The notes under the pieces: generated by a model | What the model was told of the DNA's origin: nothing | Databases searched by the model: none | What the model saw: the letters and a program-made list of their open reading frames with translations, nothing else | Position numbers and translations under genes: made by a program | Assembly: GCA_017547145.1 (NCBI GenBank) | Contig: JAFYQJ010000005.1 | Location: 62,001-126,000, forward strand | DNA length: 64,000 nt | From: Paludibacteraceae bacterium | GTDB taxonomy: Bacteria; Bacteroidota; Bacteroidia; Bacteroidales; Paludibacteraceae | Direction of reading: 5' to 3' | Shown: positions 18,596-28,245 of the stretch, piece after piece | How the letters are laid out: each line of letters starts with the position of its first letter | How positions within the stretch are numbered: the stretch's first letter is position 1

Positions 18596-18629
18596 CAAAA
18601 AGGAGCGTACTTTCTATAAAGCACGCTCC
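18596..18629 (-). terminator. Rho-independent terminator of the SusCD-lipoprotein operon
   Basis: On the minus strand, arms GGAGCGT and ACGCTCC are extended by CTTT/AAAG, followed by five T. It separates the last lipoprotein gene from mnmD. Confidence 0.85.
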
Positions 18630-18661
18630 CGCTTTTTACAATTATGAAAACAAAAATTTAA

Positions 18662-19741
18662 TTATTCTGTAGCCTTAGTATAGTCTATAGTTACTTCCAT
18701 ACCTGACACTGCAGAAATAGCATTCAATGAAAGTGCAGTAACTATTGTGCCATCAAATTCTATTGTTGCACTACCTGACAAGTAATAAACTTCGTCATTG
18801 TAAATCATAAATGAACCATAGAATGCACCATCTGTACGGTAATCTTTATCAGGGTCGATTACCCAATTGCCACCATCATCTTGCATTTCCAAATCCCACT
18901 GACCATCACGAAGTGCATAGTCGCCAGAAGCGAGGCTTGTCCATTCTAAATTACCACCAGAAACTACTAATTTAATATTTTCACCATCCTCGCCTTCTAT
19001 ATTGATATAGTGAGTACTTTGGAAGTAACTACCATATCCACTAGCCGCATAATAAGCATAGTTTGCTTTATTATCTTCGTCAGCAGTGTAAGATACAGTT
19101 TTAACCTCTACTTCTTTTGTAGGATTTGCAACTGTTTCAGGCTCACGATAGAAGTAAATATCACGAGTATTGATTTTACCTACGTAAGTACCTTTCACAG
19201 GCATATCGATAGCATTTTTACCATCGATAGTAATAGTGTAGATATCACCTGATACTTTAACATCAATTGTAACGTTTCCGTCAAGTACGTTTTTCACATT
19301 ACTACCGCTGTTTACTACTGTCAAATAAGTATTTTCAGGGTTGTAAGTCAAAAGGTCGCACATCCAATACTCTTGGTTGAAGTCCATTGTGTCGGCAGTG
19401 TAGACTCCCGGAGCAATAGAATCTTCGAATTCAGAGTTGAATTGAATTTCGAAAGCATAACCTGTACCCGAAAATCCATCGAAAAGATTGTCTTCGTCGT
19501 CAGCATCGTATGTAAAGCCCATACCTTCCGAAAGCAAAGTAAGTGTTATTTTGTACGATCCACCGCCTGTTGCATATACATCACCATGATAGTATGCATC
19601 GGCAACGGTCAACGTTTCGCGTGCAGCAGCCATATCATCTTTTCCTGCTGTATCTACTACTGGTTCAGCATCTTTACACGCTACGAATGTAAGTGCAACT
19701 GCTAAAACCAACAGATAAGTATTTTTCAACATTTTTTTCAT
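18662..19741 (-). CDS. SusCD-associated surface lipoprotein (second)
   Basis: Lipoprotein of 359 residues with a signal peptide ending in the lipobox VACKD. The body is acidic and beta-rich (many Asp, Gly, Tyr and Thr), without cysteine after the lipobox. It is the last gene of the susC-susD operon, 12 bases after another lipoprotein, the position where Bacteroidota encode SusE/SusF-like glycan- or nutrient-binding proteins. No catalytic motif is seen. The two lipoproteins share a general pattern of signal, lipobox and repeated beta segments, but are not obvious duplicates. The ligand is unknown. Confidence 0.75.
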   Translation of the reverse strand: MKKMLKNTYLLVLAVALTFVACKDAEPVVDTAGKDDMAAARETLTVADAYYHGDVYATGGGSYKITLTLLSEGMGFTYDADDEDNLFDGFSGTGYAFEIQFNSEFEDSIAPGVYTADTMDFNQEYWMCDLLTYNPENTYLTVVNSGSNVKNVLDGNVTIDVKVSGDIYTITIDGKNAIDMPVKGTYVGKINTRDIYFYREPETVANPTKEVEVKTVSYTADEDNKANYAYYAASGYGSYFQSTHYINIEGEDGENIKLVVSGGNLEWTSLASGDYALRDGQWDLEMQDDGGNWVIDPDKDYRTDGAFYGSFMIYNDEVYYLSGSATIEFDGTIVTALSLNAISAVSGMEVTIDYTKATE

Positions 19742-19753
19742 AGTCGATTATTT

Positions 19754-21172
19754 TTATAGATTTATCATTTTTACACTTTTTCTTCCTGGAGCAGGCGATG
19801 CTGCAGTCAAAGTTCCTGTAAACGAAGCTTTAACTTCTACGCCCGATGCACTTTCTGCATCTACAGTTATAGTATAAGTAACTCCATCTTCAGCTACGTC
19901 TACTTGTACGTTACCTTTTGTCATATAGTATTTTGTAAACGCAACGTCTACATAGCATCCGTTCATATTTGTACCATCGAAGTAGCCAGCTTCAGCTTTA
20001 CCTTCAGTGCCAGGGTTTGATTCGATTTTGAACGTTCCACCCAAAGAATCACCTACCAACACCAAGTTCATATCTACGCCTGCAGCTGTAAAGCTCAAGT
20101 TGTGTACATCGTGAGTGATAGAAAGACCAAGCACTTCGTCAGTAACTTCTTCTACTGCATCTGCTACTACAGCATGCGTACAATTTGTAAATGCTAGTTC
20201 GGTTAATTCGCCTTCACCTTCCGATGGATTGGTTAATTTTCCAGGATAGCCGTCTGTCCATTTCCATTCCATAGTAAAATAGTAACCAGTACCACCACCA
20301 TGAAAAATTACAGTAGATAATTGATATTCATTTGCATCATTTGCAAACGCACCACCATAAACAGACATAGCAGCACTTGAATAAGCATATTCGAACTCAC
20401 CAATACCTCCTGCTAAAGGACCTGCTAACCAACCTGACGTAGAATAATGTTTAGGACCCAATGCACCACCATTTCCAACCAAAGAAACCAAATTATAATC
20501 TTCATCAAGAATAAATTTAAAATGAACATTTGGTGTAGTAAACTCTTTATAGTCATCAGGATATGCAGCTTTAGCAATTTCTTCAAAAACATTTGTCAAA
20601 CGGAATAAACTATCTGTAGCTTCTTTTGCTTTTTCTACAGCAACAACTGTACTTCCTTCCAAGAAATAATCTACTACTTCTGCTTTACCTCTTGGCAACC
20701 AAGTGTAGTCAACCTCTACTTTGATTGTTTTAGAAGAAGCAGAGTACATAGAAGTTTTTTCTTCTGGAACAGTCAACTCGAGTTCCGCAGTGTTACCAAA
20801 GTCAAGAAGCACTTCCACAGCAATAGTATCAACTACTTCGCCTTTGTCGAAACGAACTATAGGATCAAACATAAAACCACCCTTTTCGTCAACAACTACC
20901 AATTCGAAGCTATCAGCAGTTTCCGCATAGTTACGACCTACCAATACGTTGAAAACTTTAGTTTCAACAGTATCAGTTTGTCCACCAATGGTCATCAAAT
21001 ATTTACCTCCATCTGCTGGTTTAATCACGACGTCAGAAGTATTGTCGTAGATATAGCAACCTGCATTTTCGTCAAGAGGAGAATCACCTCTTTCAGGTAT
21101 ATTTTCTTTACAAGCGGTAAACAAAGTAGCTGTTACCGCAAGAAGAGCTATTAATAATTTCTTAGTTTTCAT
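19754..21172 (-). CDS. SusCD-associated surface lipoprotein (first)
   Basis: Lipoprotein of 472 residues. The signal peptide ends FTACKEN, and the N-terminal part (residues 30-150) is Ig-like and beta-rich, as in DUF4843-type proteins that follow SusD. A later region has Gly/Ala/Tyr-rich segments. It is probably a cell-surface binding partner of the SusCD importer. The start ATG lies 30 bases after the susD stop. No enzyme motifs are visible, so the substrate of the locus cannot be deduced from it. Confidence 0.75.
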   Translation of the reverse strand: MKTKKLLIALLAVTATLFTACKENIPERGDSPLDENAGCYIYDNTSDVVIKPADGGKYLMTIGGQTDTVETKVFNVLVGRNYAETADSFELVVVDEKGGFMFDPIVRFDKGEVVDTIAVEVLLDFGNTAELELTVPEEKTSMYSASSKTIKVEVDYTWLPRGKAEVVDYFLEGSTVVAVEKAKEATDSLFRLTNVFEEIAKAAYPDDYKEFTTPNVHFKFILDEDYNLVSLVGNGGALGPKHYSTSGWLAGPLAGGIGEFEYAYSSAAMSVYGGAFANDANEYQLSTVIFHGGGTGYYFTMEWKWTDGYPGKLTNPSEGEGELTELAFTNCTHAVVADAVEEVTDEVLGLSITHDVHNLSFTAAGVDMNLVLVGDSLGGTFKIESNPGTEGKAEAGYFDGTNMNGCYVDVAFTKYYMTKGNVQVDVAEDGVTYTITVDAESASGVEVKASFTGTLTAASPAPGRKSVKMINL

Positions 21173-21202
21173 ATTCTTATATTTTTTTAATTGTCAAACA
21201 AA

Positions 21203-22798
21203 TTAAGCAACTGGAGGATTAACAGTTGGGTTGTTTTGGCTTTCATCGATACCTTGGTTAGCTTCGATTTCCGATTTAGGAATCAAATACAACAAGATAG
21301 GCGACTTAGCAGGCACATTGAATTGCCAAGCGTCAGGGAAAGATGAAACTCCGTTTTCTTTACGAACGATAGGTTTTTCTAAACGCATAAGGTCGAAGAA
21401 AGAGTGTCCTTCACCCCAAAGTTCGATACGACGTTGCATCCAAATTTCGTTTTGCAAAGCTTTTGCTTCAGCAGGAGCACCCGAATAAGAAGCATCGCGA
21501 TTTGCACGAACAAAATTGTCGATGATAGCTTTACCTTCAGCTGGTTTACCGCTCATAGCCAAACCTTCTGCTTGGATAAACAACATTTCTTCTGCACGCA
21601 TCAAAATCCAGTCCGAAGCAGCAACAAGGTTAATCATATTGTCTTGATAAACACCGAATTTTACGTTTCCAAGATAGCCGCAAGCTTCAGCATATTCTTT
21701 TTTCCAATCGTTGTAGATGTCGCTAGAAATCAATGGAGAATCGAAATCTTCGTTCAACCACCAACCTTTACGCACGTCAGTATCAGAAATTTTATCGTAA
21801 AGCAATACGCTAATGCTTTTGTAAGCACCTACACCTGTATAACCATCAGCAAACAAAGAGCTCAAGTGCGATGGCCAGTTGATAATACCTGTAAGTACGA
21901 TATCGTTTGTTTCTGTAATGATATTAGCCCAAAGCACAGATTTTGCTTCAGCCGAAGTAAACGTAGGTTTTGAAACTTCTGCCAAAGTATAAGGCTCAGC
22001 ACCCGAAATTTCCAAAGCTTTTGCAGCATCGGCAGCGGCATCAGCCCAATTTTGCATTACAAGGTTTACTCTTGCACGCAAACCATAAGCTACCGCTTGG
22101 TTGATCATGCTCTTGTCAGAACGTTTAAAGTTTTCAAGCAAAGGAAGTGCTTCGTTCAAATCTTTTACAATCAAATCGTAAACTTGTTGTACTGTAGCAC
22201 GTGGGTTGTTCGATTGTTTGTCAGCTTCCATGCTTTCAGTTACGATAGGCACGCAAAGTTTATTTTCGTTGCCTTTGTATGTAAACTGATAAAGTTGAGC
22301 CATGTTGAAATAAGCAAACGCACGAGCAGCCAAAGCTTGTCCACGATAAGCTTTAAGAGTTTCGTCTTCCGCATCAGCTGGAGCTACACCCAAAACTGAG
22401 TTTGCAGCACGGATAATTTTATAATAAATTTTCCAAGTCATCAAACATTCTGCAGAAGTGTAAACACGACCAGAGAAATTGTATGATGAGCTAAACCAGT
22501 TATAACCAATATTTGGACAGGTTACGTCTTGTCCGTTAGCATCCATAATGATAGAAAGAGCTGAATAACCAAAGTCGCTGTGGTATCCATTGCTTTCACC
22601 AAGACCTGCGTAAAGTTCTATCATTGTAGCATAGATAGCAGAAACGTCTGCTGCCAACAATTCAGCATTATTTTCGATTGCTGCTTGTTTTTGAGCTTCA
22701 GTTTTTGTTGCCCCTTCAGGGAAAGTGTTCAAGTCGGTACAACTTGCAAAAAAGAGTACCCCAAACACCAAAACTAAAATTTTACTTACTGTTTTCAT
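21203..22798 (-). CDS. SusD/RagB family nutrient-binding lipoprotein
   Basis: Outer-membrane lipoprotein of 531 residues that forms the lid of the SusCD transporter. The signal peptide ends in the lipobox FASCTD. The helical TPR core shows the family segment GQALAARAFAYFNMAQLYQ near residue 153 and ELWGEGHSFFDLMR near 465, and the C-terminal region ends in the usual NPTVNPP style. It follows susC by 39 bases in one operon. The ligand, glycan or peptide, is undetermined. Confidence 0.93.
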   Translation of the reverse strand: MKTVSKILVLVFGVLFFASCTDLNTFPEGATKTEAQKQAAIENNAELLAADVSAIYATMIELYAGLGESNGYHSDFGYSALSIIMDANGQDVTCPNIGYNWFSSSYNFSGRVYTSAECLMTWKIYYKIIRAANSVLGVAPADAEDETLKAYRGQALAARAFAYFNMAQLYQFTYKGNENKLCVPIVTESMEADKQSNNPRATVQQVYDLIVKDLNEALPLLENFKRSDKSMINQAVAYGLRARVNLVMQNWADAAADAAKALEISGAEPYTLAEVSKPTFTSAEAKSVLWANIITETNDIVLTGIINWPSHLSSLFADGYTGVGAYKSISVLLYDKISDTDVRKGWWLNEDFDSPLISSDIYNDWKKEYAEACGYLGNVKFGVYQDNMINLVAASDWILMRAEEMLFIQAEGLAMSGKPAEGKAIIDNFVRANRDASYSGAPAEAKALQNEIWMQRRIELWGEGHSFFDLMRLEKPIVRKENGVSSFPDAWQFNVPAKSPILLYLIPKSEIEANQGIDESQNNPTVNPPVA

Positions 22799-22837
22799 AT
22801 CTTATATTCTTTTTTTCTTATTTAAAAACCTCAAATT

Positions 22838-25800
22838 TTAGAAAGTTATGCTAAGTCCACCTGAAATAGAGCGAATTGGTGAATAATAAGCAGCTTCAGA
22901 TGAAGCATAACCTTGACGTGGATCGAGCCCCTTACGTGCAGAGAACAAAGCAACATTGTCTGCTACAGCATAAATACGGAATTTTTCCATCTTCATTTTC
23001 TTCACCCATTTTGATGGTAAAGAGTAACCCAATGTAATGTTTTGCAAACTCAAATAATTTGAACTAACCAACCAACGATCAGACATATAAGTTGTATAAG
23101 TATCATTTGAATTTAAACGAGGAACATTAGTATTTGTATTTTCAGGAGTCCAAGCATCTAAAATGTCGATGTGCCAGTTTTTACCAGCAGAAGAGCTAGA
23201 ACCTGAATGCATCAAATCAGAATAAGTATAGTCGATGATGCGACCACCCAATTGATAAGCAAATGCTACCGAAAGGTCAACACCATAAACATCCAATGTA
23301 GTACCAAAACCACCATATACTTTTGGCAAAATGTCGCCAGTTTCGTATTGTGTAGCAGAAGCCCAAACATCAGTAGTTGTTTGTCCGATAACTTCACCAT
23401 TTGCATCAGTTACATCTTTGTAATATAAAGCAGAACCAGTCAAAGGATCTACACCTGCATATTTACGGATGTAAAGGTTGTACATAGACTCACCTTCTTT
23501 GTACATATTGCTACCAGAAATCCATTCACCGCCAAGTTCTTCATCCAATTTCAAAATGCGGTTTTTGTAGTAAGTCATGTTAGCATAAAGTTTCCAAGAA
23601 ATTTCTTTTGTTTTGATTACTTCACCGTGCAATTCTATATCCAAACCTGCATTAGAAAGCGAACCAACATTTACAGGCAATGAAGAATAACCTAAAGAAG
23701 AAGGCACTGGTTTGTAATACAACATGTCTTTTGTACGACGGCGGAAACCTTCGATAGTACCACTCAAACGATCGTCGAAGAATGCAAAGTCGATACCAGC
23801 ATTGAAGTTGTACGAAGTTTCCCAAGTCAAATCGCGATTACCTTTGTAAGCAAGAGTAGTTGCAAAGTTACCGTTATTTTCAGTTACTTCGTATTGGTCA
23901 GTATAAGCATAAAGCGTACCAAGAGCGTCGTTACCTTGAGCACCGTAGCTCACTTTAAGTTTCAAAAGGTTGATTTGCTCAACATCAAGGAAACTTTCAT
24001 TGTTGATGTCCCAAGCCAAACCTACCGACCAGAAGTTACCCCAACGATGTTCTGGAGCAAATACAGAAGAAGCATCACGACGATACGATGCCGATACATA
24101 GTAACGAGAATCATAGTCGTATTTAGCTTGTGCCAAAATACCCATTGTAGCATAAGAACCTGAAGATGAACTTGTAGAAGGTTGCAAAATAGCATTGTTT
24201 ACTTCGGCAATGTCAGGAGTATAAAGTTTTTGTTTGTAACCACTCAAAGTTTGAGTTTTGTAGCGATAAGCTTCGTAACCAACCAAAAGGTCGACATTGT
24301 GAGCACCTGCAAATTTGTTTGCATAAGTCAACAAATATTGTTGGTTCAAACTCAAGAAACGTTGTGTAGAAACACCAGCAGCACCACCCATAGCAGCAAA
24401 TTGTCCGTAGTATGGGTTTTGTGTATAAGCATAGCGAGTGTTGTTCATGTTCAAACCGATGTTAGCAGTAGCTTTCAAACCTTTGTAGAATTCTACTGTA
24501 GCATACCATTTACCAGAGAACAAGTCAACATTGTATTGGCTCTTATCCAACGCAATAGCAGAAGCTGGGTTCGATTGGTTCATAAATGGACGGATAAGAC
24601 CATTTACACGACCATCTCCATAATCATACACTGTAAATCCGTTTGCATCTTTCATAATATTTCCAGCTGCATCGCGTACATACAATGGATAGATAGGAGC
24701 CATATAAGTACTTACATAGAACAAGTTACCGCTAGACGCTGAAGAAGTTTGTTCTCCTGGATAACGTTGGCTATAGTTAGCATACGACATGTTTGTACCT
24801 ATTTTCAACCATTTTTTAGCTTGATAATCAACCGAAGCACGACTTGTAAAACGTTTGAAGTCAGAGTTTTCGATAATACCACTATCTTCTAAATATGTAG
24901 CAGAAGCATAGTAAGTCAATTTATCATTCGAACCACTAACGTTTACATTGTATTCTTGACGGAAGTTGTTGTAGTTAAACAATTCATCAAACCAATTGTC
25001 TGGAGTATAAGTAAATCCATTGTTTACATAACCCAAGGTTGCATTTGGATTCAAGCGACCATTAACACCAACTAAACGTTGACCAGCAGGAACGCTATAA
25101 ACTTGATAACCCAAACCACCATTGTTTGCATCTAACAAGTTTTTGTTAGCATATTCATTTGATGCATAAGCACCTTTGAAGTTCAAATATTGGCTATTAT
25201 ACAATGCTTGATAGAATGTTTCGTAGTACATTCCAGGGTCTGTCATTACATTATATGTAGGAACTGCACGTGAGTTGCTACCCCATTTTGCATCAACAGA
25301 AATTTTTGCATCTTTTGTTTTTCCACGTTTTGTAGTAATCATGATTACACCATTTGCACCACGAGCACCATACAAAGCATTTGAAGCAGCATCTTTCAAT
25401 ACAGTAACAGATTCAATATCCGAATTACTAATTGTAGAAATATCACCATCATAAGGAATACCATCTACTACGTAAAGAGGTGCGTTGCTTGCGTACATAG
25501 AACCGATACCACGAATACGGATAGAAGAACCAGAACCAGGAGCACCGTTTGAAGACAAACCTTGAACACCAGCCACTTGACCAGCCAACGAGTTTGTAAT
25601 GTTTGAACTTTGACGCTTAGTCAACTCATCACTTTTTACTACAGAAGCCGATCCAGTAAACGATTTTTTAGTAGTTGTACCGAAAGCGACTACCATCACT
25701 TCGTCCAACTCTTCAGCAGCAGGCAACAATGTTACTGTTACATTTGAAGCAACATCTACCACACGTCTTTCCATTCCTATAAAAGAAACAGTAAGCGTTT

Positions 25801-26008
25801 TTGCTGAAGATGGAACCATCAATTCAAATAGACCATCTACGTCTGTAATTGTACCAACATTGGCACTTTCGGTTACCAACACTGTAGCACCGATAATTGG
25901 TTCCCCATTACCATCGACAACTTTACCAGTCACCTTTTTGTCTTGAGCAACCATCGAGCCTATTCCTATCAACGAACAGGCAAGAAACATTAACAGTTTT
26001 CTTTTCAT
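22838..26008 (-). CDS. SusC/RagA family TonB-linked outer-membrane transporter
   Basis: TonB-dependent importer of 1056 residues. A signal peptide ends at SMVAQ. A CarboxypepD-like domain follows at residues 25-95 (VTGKVVDGNGEPIIGATVLV), then the plug with LAGQVAGVQ and IRIRGIGS near 145-170 and the SusC signature YVVDGIPYDGD near 178. The 22-strand barrel ends in GGLSITF with a terminal Phe. It leads a four-gene operon with susD and two lipoproteins. No glycoside hydrolase, peptidase, sensor or anti-sigma gene is attached, so the locus imports something processed elsewhere. Its promoter is at 26094-26125 and its leader contains a perfect hairpin. Confidence 0.95.
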   Translation of the reverse strand: MKRKLLMFLACSLIGIGSMVAQDKKVTGKVVDGNGEPIIGATVLVTESANVGTITDVDGLFELMVPSSAKTLTVSFIGMERRVVDVASNVTVTLLPAAEELDEVMVVAFGTTTKKSFTGSASVVKSDELTKRQSSNITNSLAGQVAGVQGLSSNGAPGSGSSIRIRGIGSMYASNAPLYVVDGIPYDGDISTISNSDIESVTVLKDAASNALYGARGANGVIMITTKRGKTKDAKISVDAKWGSNSRAVPTYNVMTDPGMYYETFYQALYNSQYLNFKGAYASNEYANKNLLDANNGGLGYQVYSVPAGQRLVGVNGRLNPNATLGYVNNGFTYTPDNWFDELFNYNNFRQEYNVNVSGSNDKLTYYASATYLEDSGIIENSDFKRFTSRASVDYQAKKWLKIGTNMSYANYSQRYPGEQTSSASSGNLFYVSTYMAPIYPLYVRDAAGNIMKDANGFTVYDYGDGRVNGLIRPFMNQSNPASAIALDKSQYNVDLFSGKWYATVEFYKGLKATANIGLNMNNTRYAYTQNPYYGQFAAMGGAAGVSTQRFLSLNQQYLLTYANKFAGAHNVDLLVGYEAYRYKTQTLSGYKQKLYTPDIAEVNNAILQPSTSSSSGSYATMGILAQAKYDYDSRYYVSASYRRDASSVFAPEHRWGNFWSVGLAWDINNESFLDVEQINLLKLKVSYGAQGNDALGTLYAYTDQYEVTENNGNFATTLAYKGNRDLTWETSYNFNAGIDFAFFDDRLSGTIEGFRRRTKDMLYYKPVPSSLGYSSLPVNVGSLSNAGLDIELHGEVIKTKEISWKLYANMTYYKNRILKLDEELGGEWISGSNMYKEGESMYNLYIRKYAGVDPLTGSALYYKDVTDANGEVIGQTTTDVWASATQYETGDILPKVYGGFGTTLDVYGVDLSVAFAYQLGGRIIDYTYSDLMHSGSSSSAGKNWHIDILDAWTPENTNTNVPRLNSNDTYTTYMSDRWLVSSNYLSLQNITLGYSLPSKWVKKMKMEKFRIYAVADNVALFSARKGLDPRQGYASSEAAYYSPIRSISGGLSITF

Positions 26009-26053
26009 AAACTCAATTATTTATTAAACAATATTAAAATTCTTTATATCATT

Positions 26054-26074
26054 CCTGAAAACAAACTTTTCAGG
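26054..26074 (-). promoter_or_regulatory. Hairpin in the susC 5' leader
   Basis: Perfect eight-base arms CCTGAAAA/TTTTCAGG with a five-base loop, about 12-32 bases after the predicted transcription start and 46 bases before the susC ATG. No T-run follows, so it is not a simple terminator. Confidence 0.55.
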
Positions 26075-26093
26075 ATATTTACAGAAATGGCGA

Positions 26094-26125
26094 CAAAAAT
26101 ACAAATAATCTTTAAAAATACCAAA
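26094..26125 (-). promoter_or_regulatory. Bacteroidota promoter of the SusCD operon
   Basis: On the minus strand, TTTG (26125-26122), a 20-base spacer, then TATTTTTG (26101-26094). This is the canonical Bacteroidota layout, giving a leader of about 80 bases before susC. Confidence 0.8.
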
Positions 26126-26257
26126 GTTTTGTTAAAATACGTAACATTTTAACATTTTGATAAAAACAAGCACACTTATCTGACATTTTGCTACTTTAAT
26201 ATCATGATTTCTTCACAATTTATTAAAAATAAAAAGAAATATGAAAGCATAAAAAAC

Positions 26258-26284
26258 AAAAAAGCGACCCTCTGGGTCGCTTTT
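26258..26284 (-). terminator. Rho-independent terminator of the ferredoxin gene
   Basis: Arms GCGACCC/GGGTCGC around a three-base loop, then six T on the minus strand. Confidence 0.9.
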
Positions 26285-26302
26285 ATCAAAATCTTTTTGA
26301 GA

Positions 26303-26473
26303 TTACTTCTCCAACTGAATTGCTTCCGAAGGACAAACTGAAGCACATGTGCCACATTCTGTACAAGCATCTGCATCAATTTTGTAGATATCACCTTCAG
26401 TAATCGCTTCAACAGGACATTCACTAATACAAGTACCGCATGCGATACAATCTTCTGTAATTACGTAAGCCAT
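26303..26473 (-). CDS. 2[4Fe-4S] bacterial-type ferredoxin
   Basis: Electron carrier of 56 residues with two clustered cysteine motifs, CIACGTCISECP and CTECGTCASVCP, each binding one 4Fe-4S cluster. It translates in full from the ATG at 26473, and the length is exact for clostridial-type ferredoxins. Such proteins serve pyruvate:ferredoxin oxidoreductase and other low-potential reactions in anaerobes. The gene is monocistronic, with its own terminator just downstream. It sits head-to-head with porT. Confidence 0.95.
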   Translation of the reverse strand: MAYVITEDCIACGTCISECPVEAITEGDIYKIDADACTECGTCASVCPSEAIQLEK

Positions 26474-26647
26474 TTTTTTAAAGTTTTTAGTTAGTATAAT
26501 TTTTAGGCAAAGTTATAGGTTTTTATTATGCCCACAAACTTTTTCATTTTTTTTTGGTTACTTTGTAAAAGTTTTTTTCAAAATCATTATTACAATAAAA
26601 AAACATCGATTTCGTTTTTATTAAAACGACGTGATGTAATTTACTGC

Positions 26648-27346
26648 ATGAAAAAGATTAAAATCTTTCTATTCTTAAACCTTTGTGTGCTGTTTTATAA
26701 CGCAACAGCACAAAATCTACCATACGCAGACTACAAACGTTTTCATTTTGGTTTTTCTTTGGGGCTAAACTTTCTTGACTTCAATGTAACTCCAAGCAAG
26801 ATTGCTATTGATGGGAAAACGTACGAAGCCGACGTTTCTTCTATTATGCCAGGTTTTTCAGTTGCCCTTATCAGCGACTTACGTTTGAACGATTATTTCA
26901 ATCTCCGCCTAAACCCAGCATTGCATTTTGGCGACAGAACACTTTCTTACTTAAATCCTACAGATGGTGAGCGTTTTCGTACAAGTGTAAAATCTGCTAT
27001 CATCACAATTCCGCTTTATATTAAATACAGTGCATTTCGAATACACGACTATAAACCCTATTTAATAGCTGGCGGTGGTGTAGCGTTCGATTGCTATCGC
27101 GACAAACGAATGCCTGTTGTTCTTAATATGTTCGACTATTTTGTTGATTTCGGAGCAGGATGTACAATATATTTCCCATTTTTCCGATTTGCACCCGAAC
27201 TACGATTTGCAATTGGATTTAACAATCTTTTAGAACCTTTAGAAAAGCGAGGTATCGAATACCAAGATCCTGATATGAAACGTTACAACCATTCTTTATC
27301 TAAACTCACATCTCAAATGTTTATTCTTACATTTAACTTTGAGTAA
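26648..27346 (+). CDS. porT: PorT family outer-membrane protein (type IX secretion)
   Basis: Predicted outer-membrane beta-barrel of 232 residues needed by the type IX secretion system that exports proteins with C-terminal sorting domains. The start at 26648 begins a signal peptide (KKIKIFLFLNLCVLFYNATAQ); an upstream in-frame ATG at 26528 would add an unlikely extension. The mature part begins NLPYADYKRFHFGFSLGLN and alternates strands up to LTFNFE with terminal aromatic residues, as in PorT. No other T9SS gene is in the window. A generic beta-barrel of the same Pfam family is the alternative. Confidence 0.75.
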   Translation: MKKIKIFLFLNLCVLFYNATAQNLPYADYKRFHFGFSLGLNFLDFNVTPSKIAIDGKTYEADVSSIMPGFSVALISDLRLNDYFNLRLNPALHFGDRTLSYLNPTDGERFRTSVKSAIITIPLYIKYSAFRIHDYKPYLIAGGGVAFDCYRDKRMPVVLNMFDYFVDFGAGCTIYFPFFRFAPELRFAIGFNNLLEPLEKRGIEYQDPDMKRYNHSLSKLTSQMFILTFNFE

Positions 27347-27347
27347 A

Positions 27348-28067
27348 TCAAGAAAATACTTCTTGTAAGACTTCTAGCGATCGTAACGTTCCAAAATTTC
27401 CTAAATGTATTTGATAATATTCAATTATCCGAACTAAGATTTTTACTCGATCGGTATGCGAAAAAGAGAATTTTCCCATATTTCGATAATTCATCCTCAT
27501 AAGTTGCAACAAAGCAAACTTCTCCGATTCCTCTAAAAAATAATTGTGTAAAGGTTTATTTGCAGTAAAACGCGACTCCAACATATCAAAATATGCCCGA
27601 TTACTATTTTCTAAATTCGGTGCAATACCTAGCAAGTAAGTTAACTGCAGTAAAAACACAATATGAAAATTCGCCAAAGAAATATTTTCTGTATCAAAAA
27701 ATAAAAGCGACGACTCTACAAAATCAAACAAAACGGCATCCGATTGCTCTTCTCGTAAAACTTTCGATAAAAATTCAGCCAAAAACATTGCAACCGTATT
27801 CTTGCAAAAATCGTAAGGGATAGAAGAATAAACACAAGAAGAAGCGCTCTCTCGCAAGCGGGGCAATTTATTATTAGAATCTATAGAAAACACAACTTCA
27901 ACCAACGAAAATGGCTGAAGAAAAACTTTACGAAATGGTGAATGTCGAGATTTCACATCATTTATCACACATGACAAACGACCAAACTCTCTCGTATAAA
28001 AATGCACAATATATCCCTTCGGATATTTCGTAGCATATAGCACTATAGCTTTTGTTTTTTTATACAT
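27348..28067 (-). CDS. recO: DNA repair protein RecO
   Basis: Helps load RecA on SSB-coated DNA in the RecFOR pathway. The 239-residue protein has an N-terminal OB fold (KAIVLYATKYPKGYIVHFYTRE, residues 6-27) and a helical C-terminal domain. The cysteine zinc site of some RecO proteins is absent, as in many Bacteroidota. The stop is directly next to the convergent porT stop. A tRNA-Thr gene follows upstream. Confidence 0.9.
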   Translation of the reverse strand: MYKKTKAIVLYATKYPKGYIVHFYTREFGRLSCVINDVKSRHSPFRKVFLQPFSLVEVVFSIDSNNKLPRLRESASSCVYSSIPYDFCKNTVAMFLAEFLSKVLREEQSDAVLFDFVESSLLFFDTENISLANFHIVFLLQLTYLLGIAPNLENSNRAYFDMLESRFTANKPLHNYFLEESEKFALLQLMRMNYRNMGKFSFSHTDRVKILVRIIEYYQIHLGNFGTLRSLEVLQEVFS

Positions 28068-28116
28068 AAAAAAAGCAAGGTAAACTTTTCACCTCGCCAC
28101 AAAATTACAAAAAATG

Positions 28117-28189
<73 letters not shown>

Positions 28190-28245
28190 AATAGTGATAC
28201 AAAAATAAATCTTTTTTACTTTTTTTAAAAAGATTTTACCTTCTA

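Noticed and set aside
26191-26424. 77-codon minus-strand reading frame
   Set aside because: It overlaps the ferredoxin gene in another frame; the ferredoxin frame has two perfect 4Fe-4S motifs and its own terminator.
26528-26647. Longer start for PorT
   Set aside because: The internal start at 26648 yields a clean signal peptide, while the extension is low-complexity and not signal-like.
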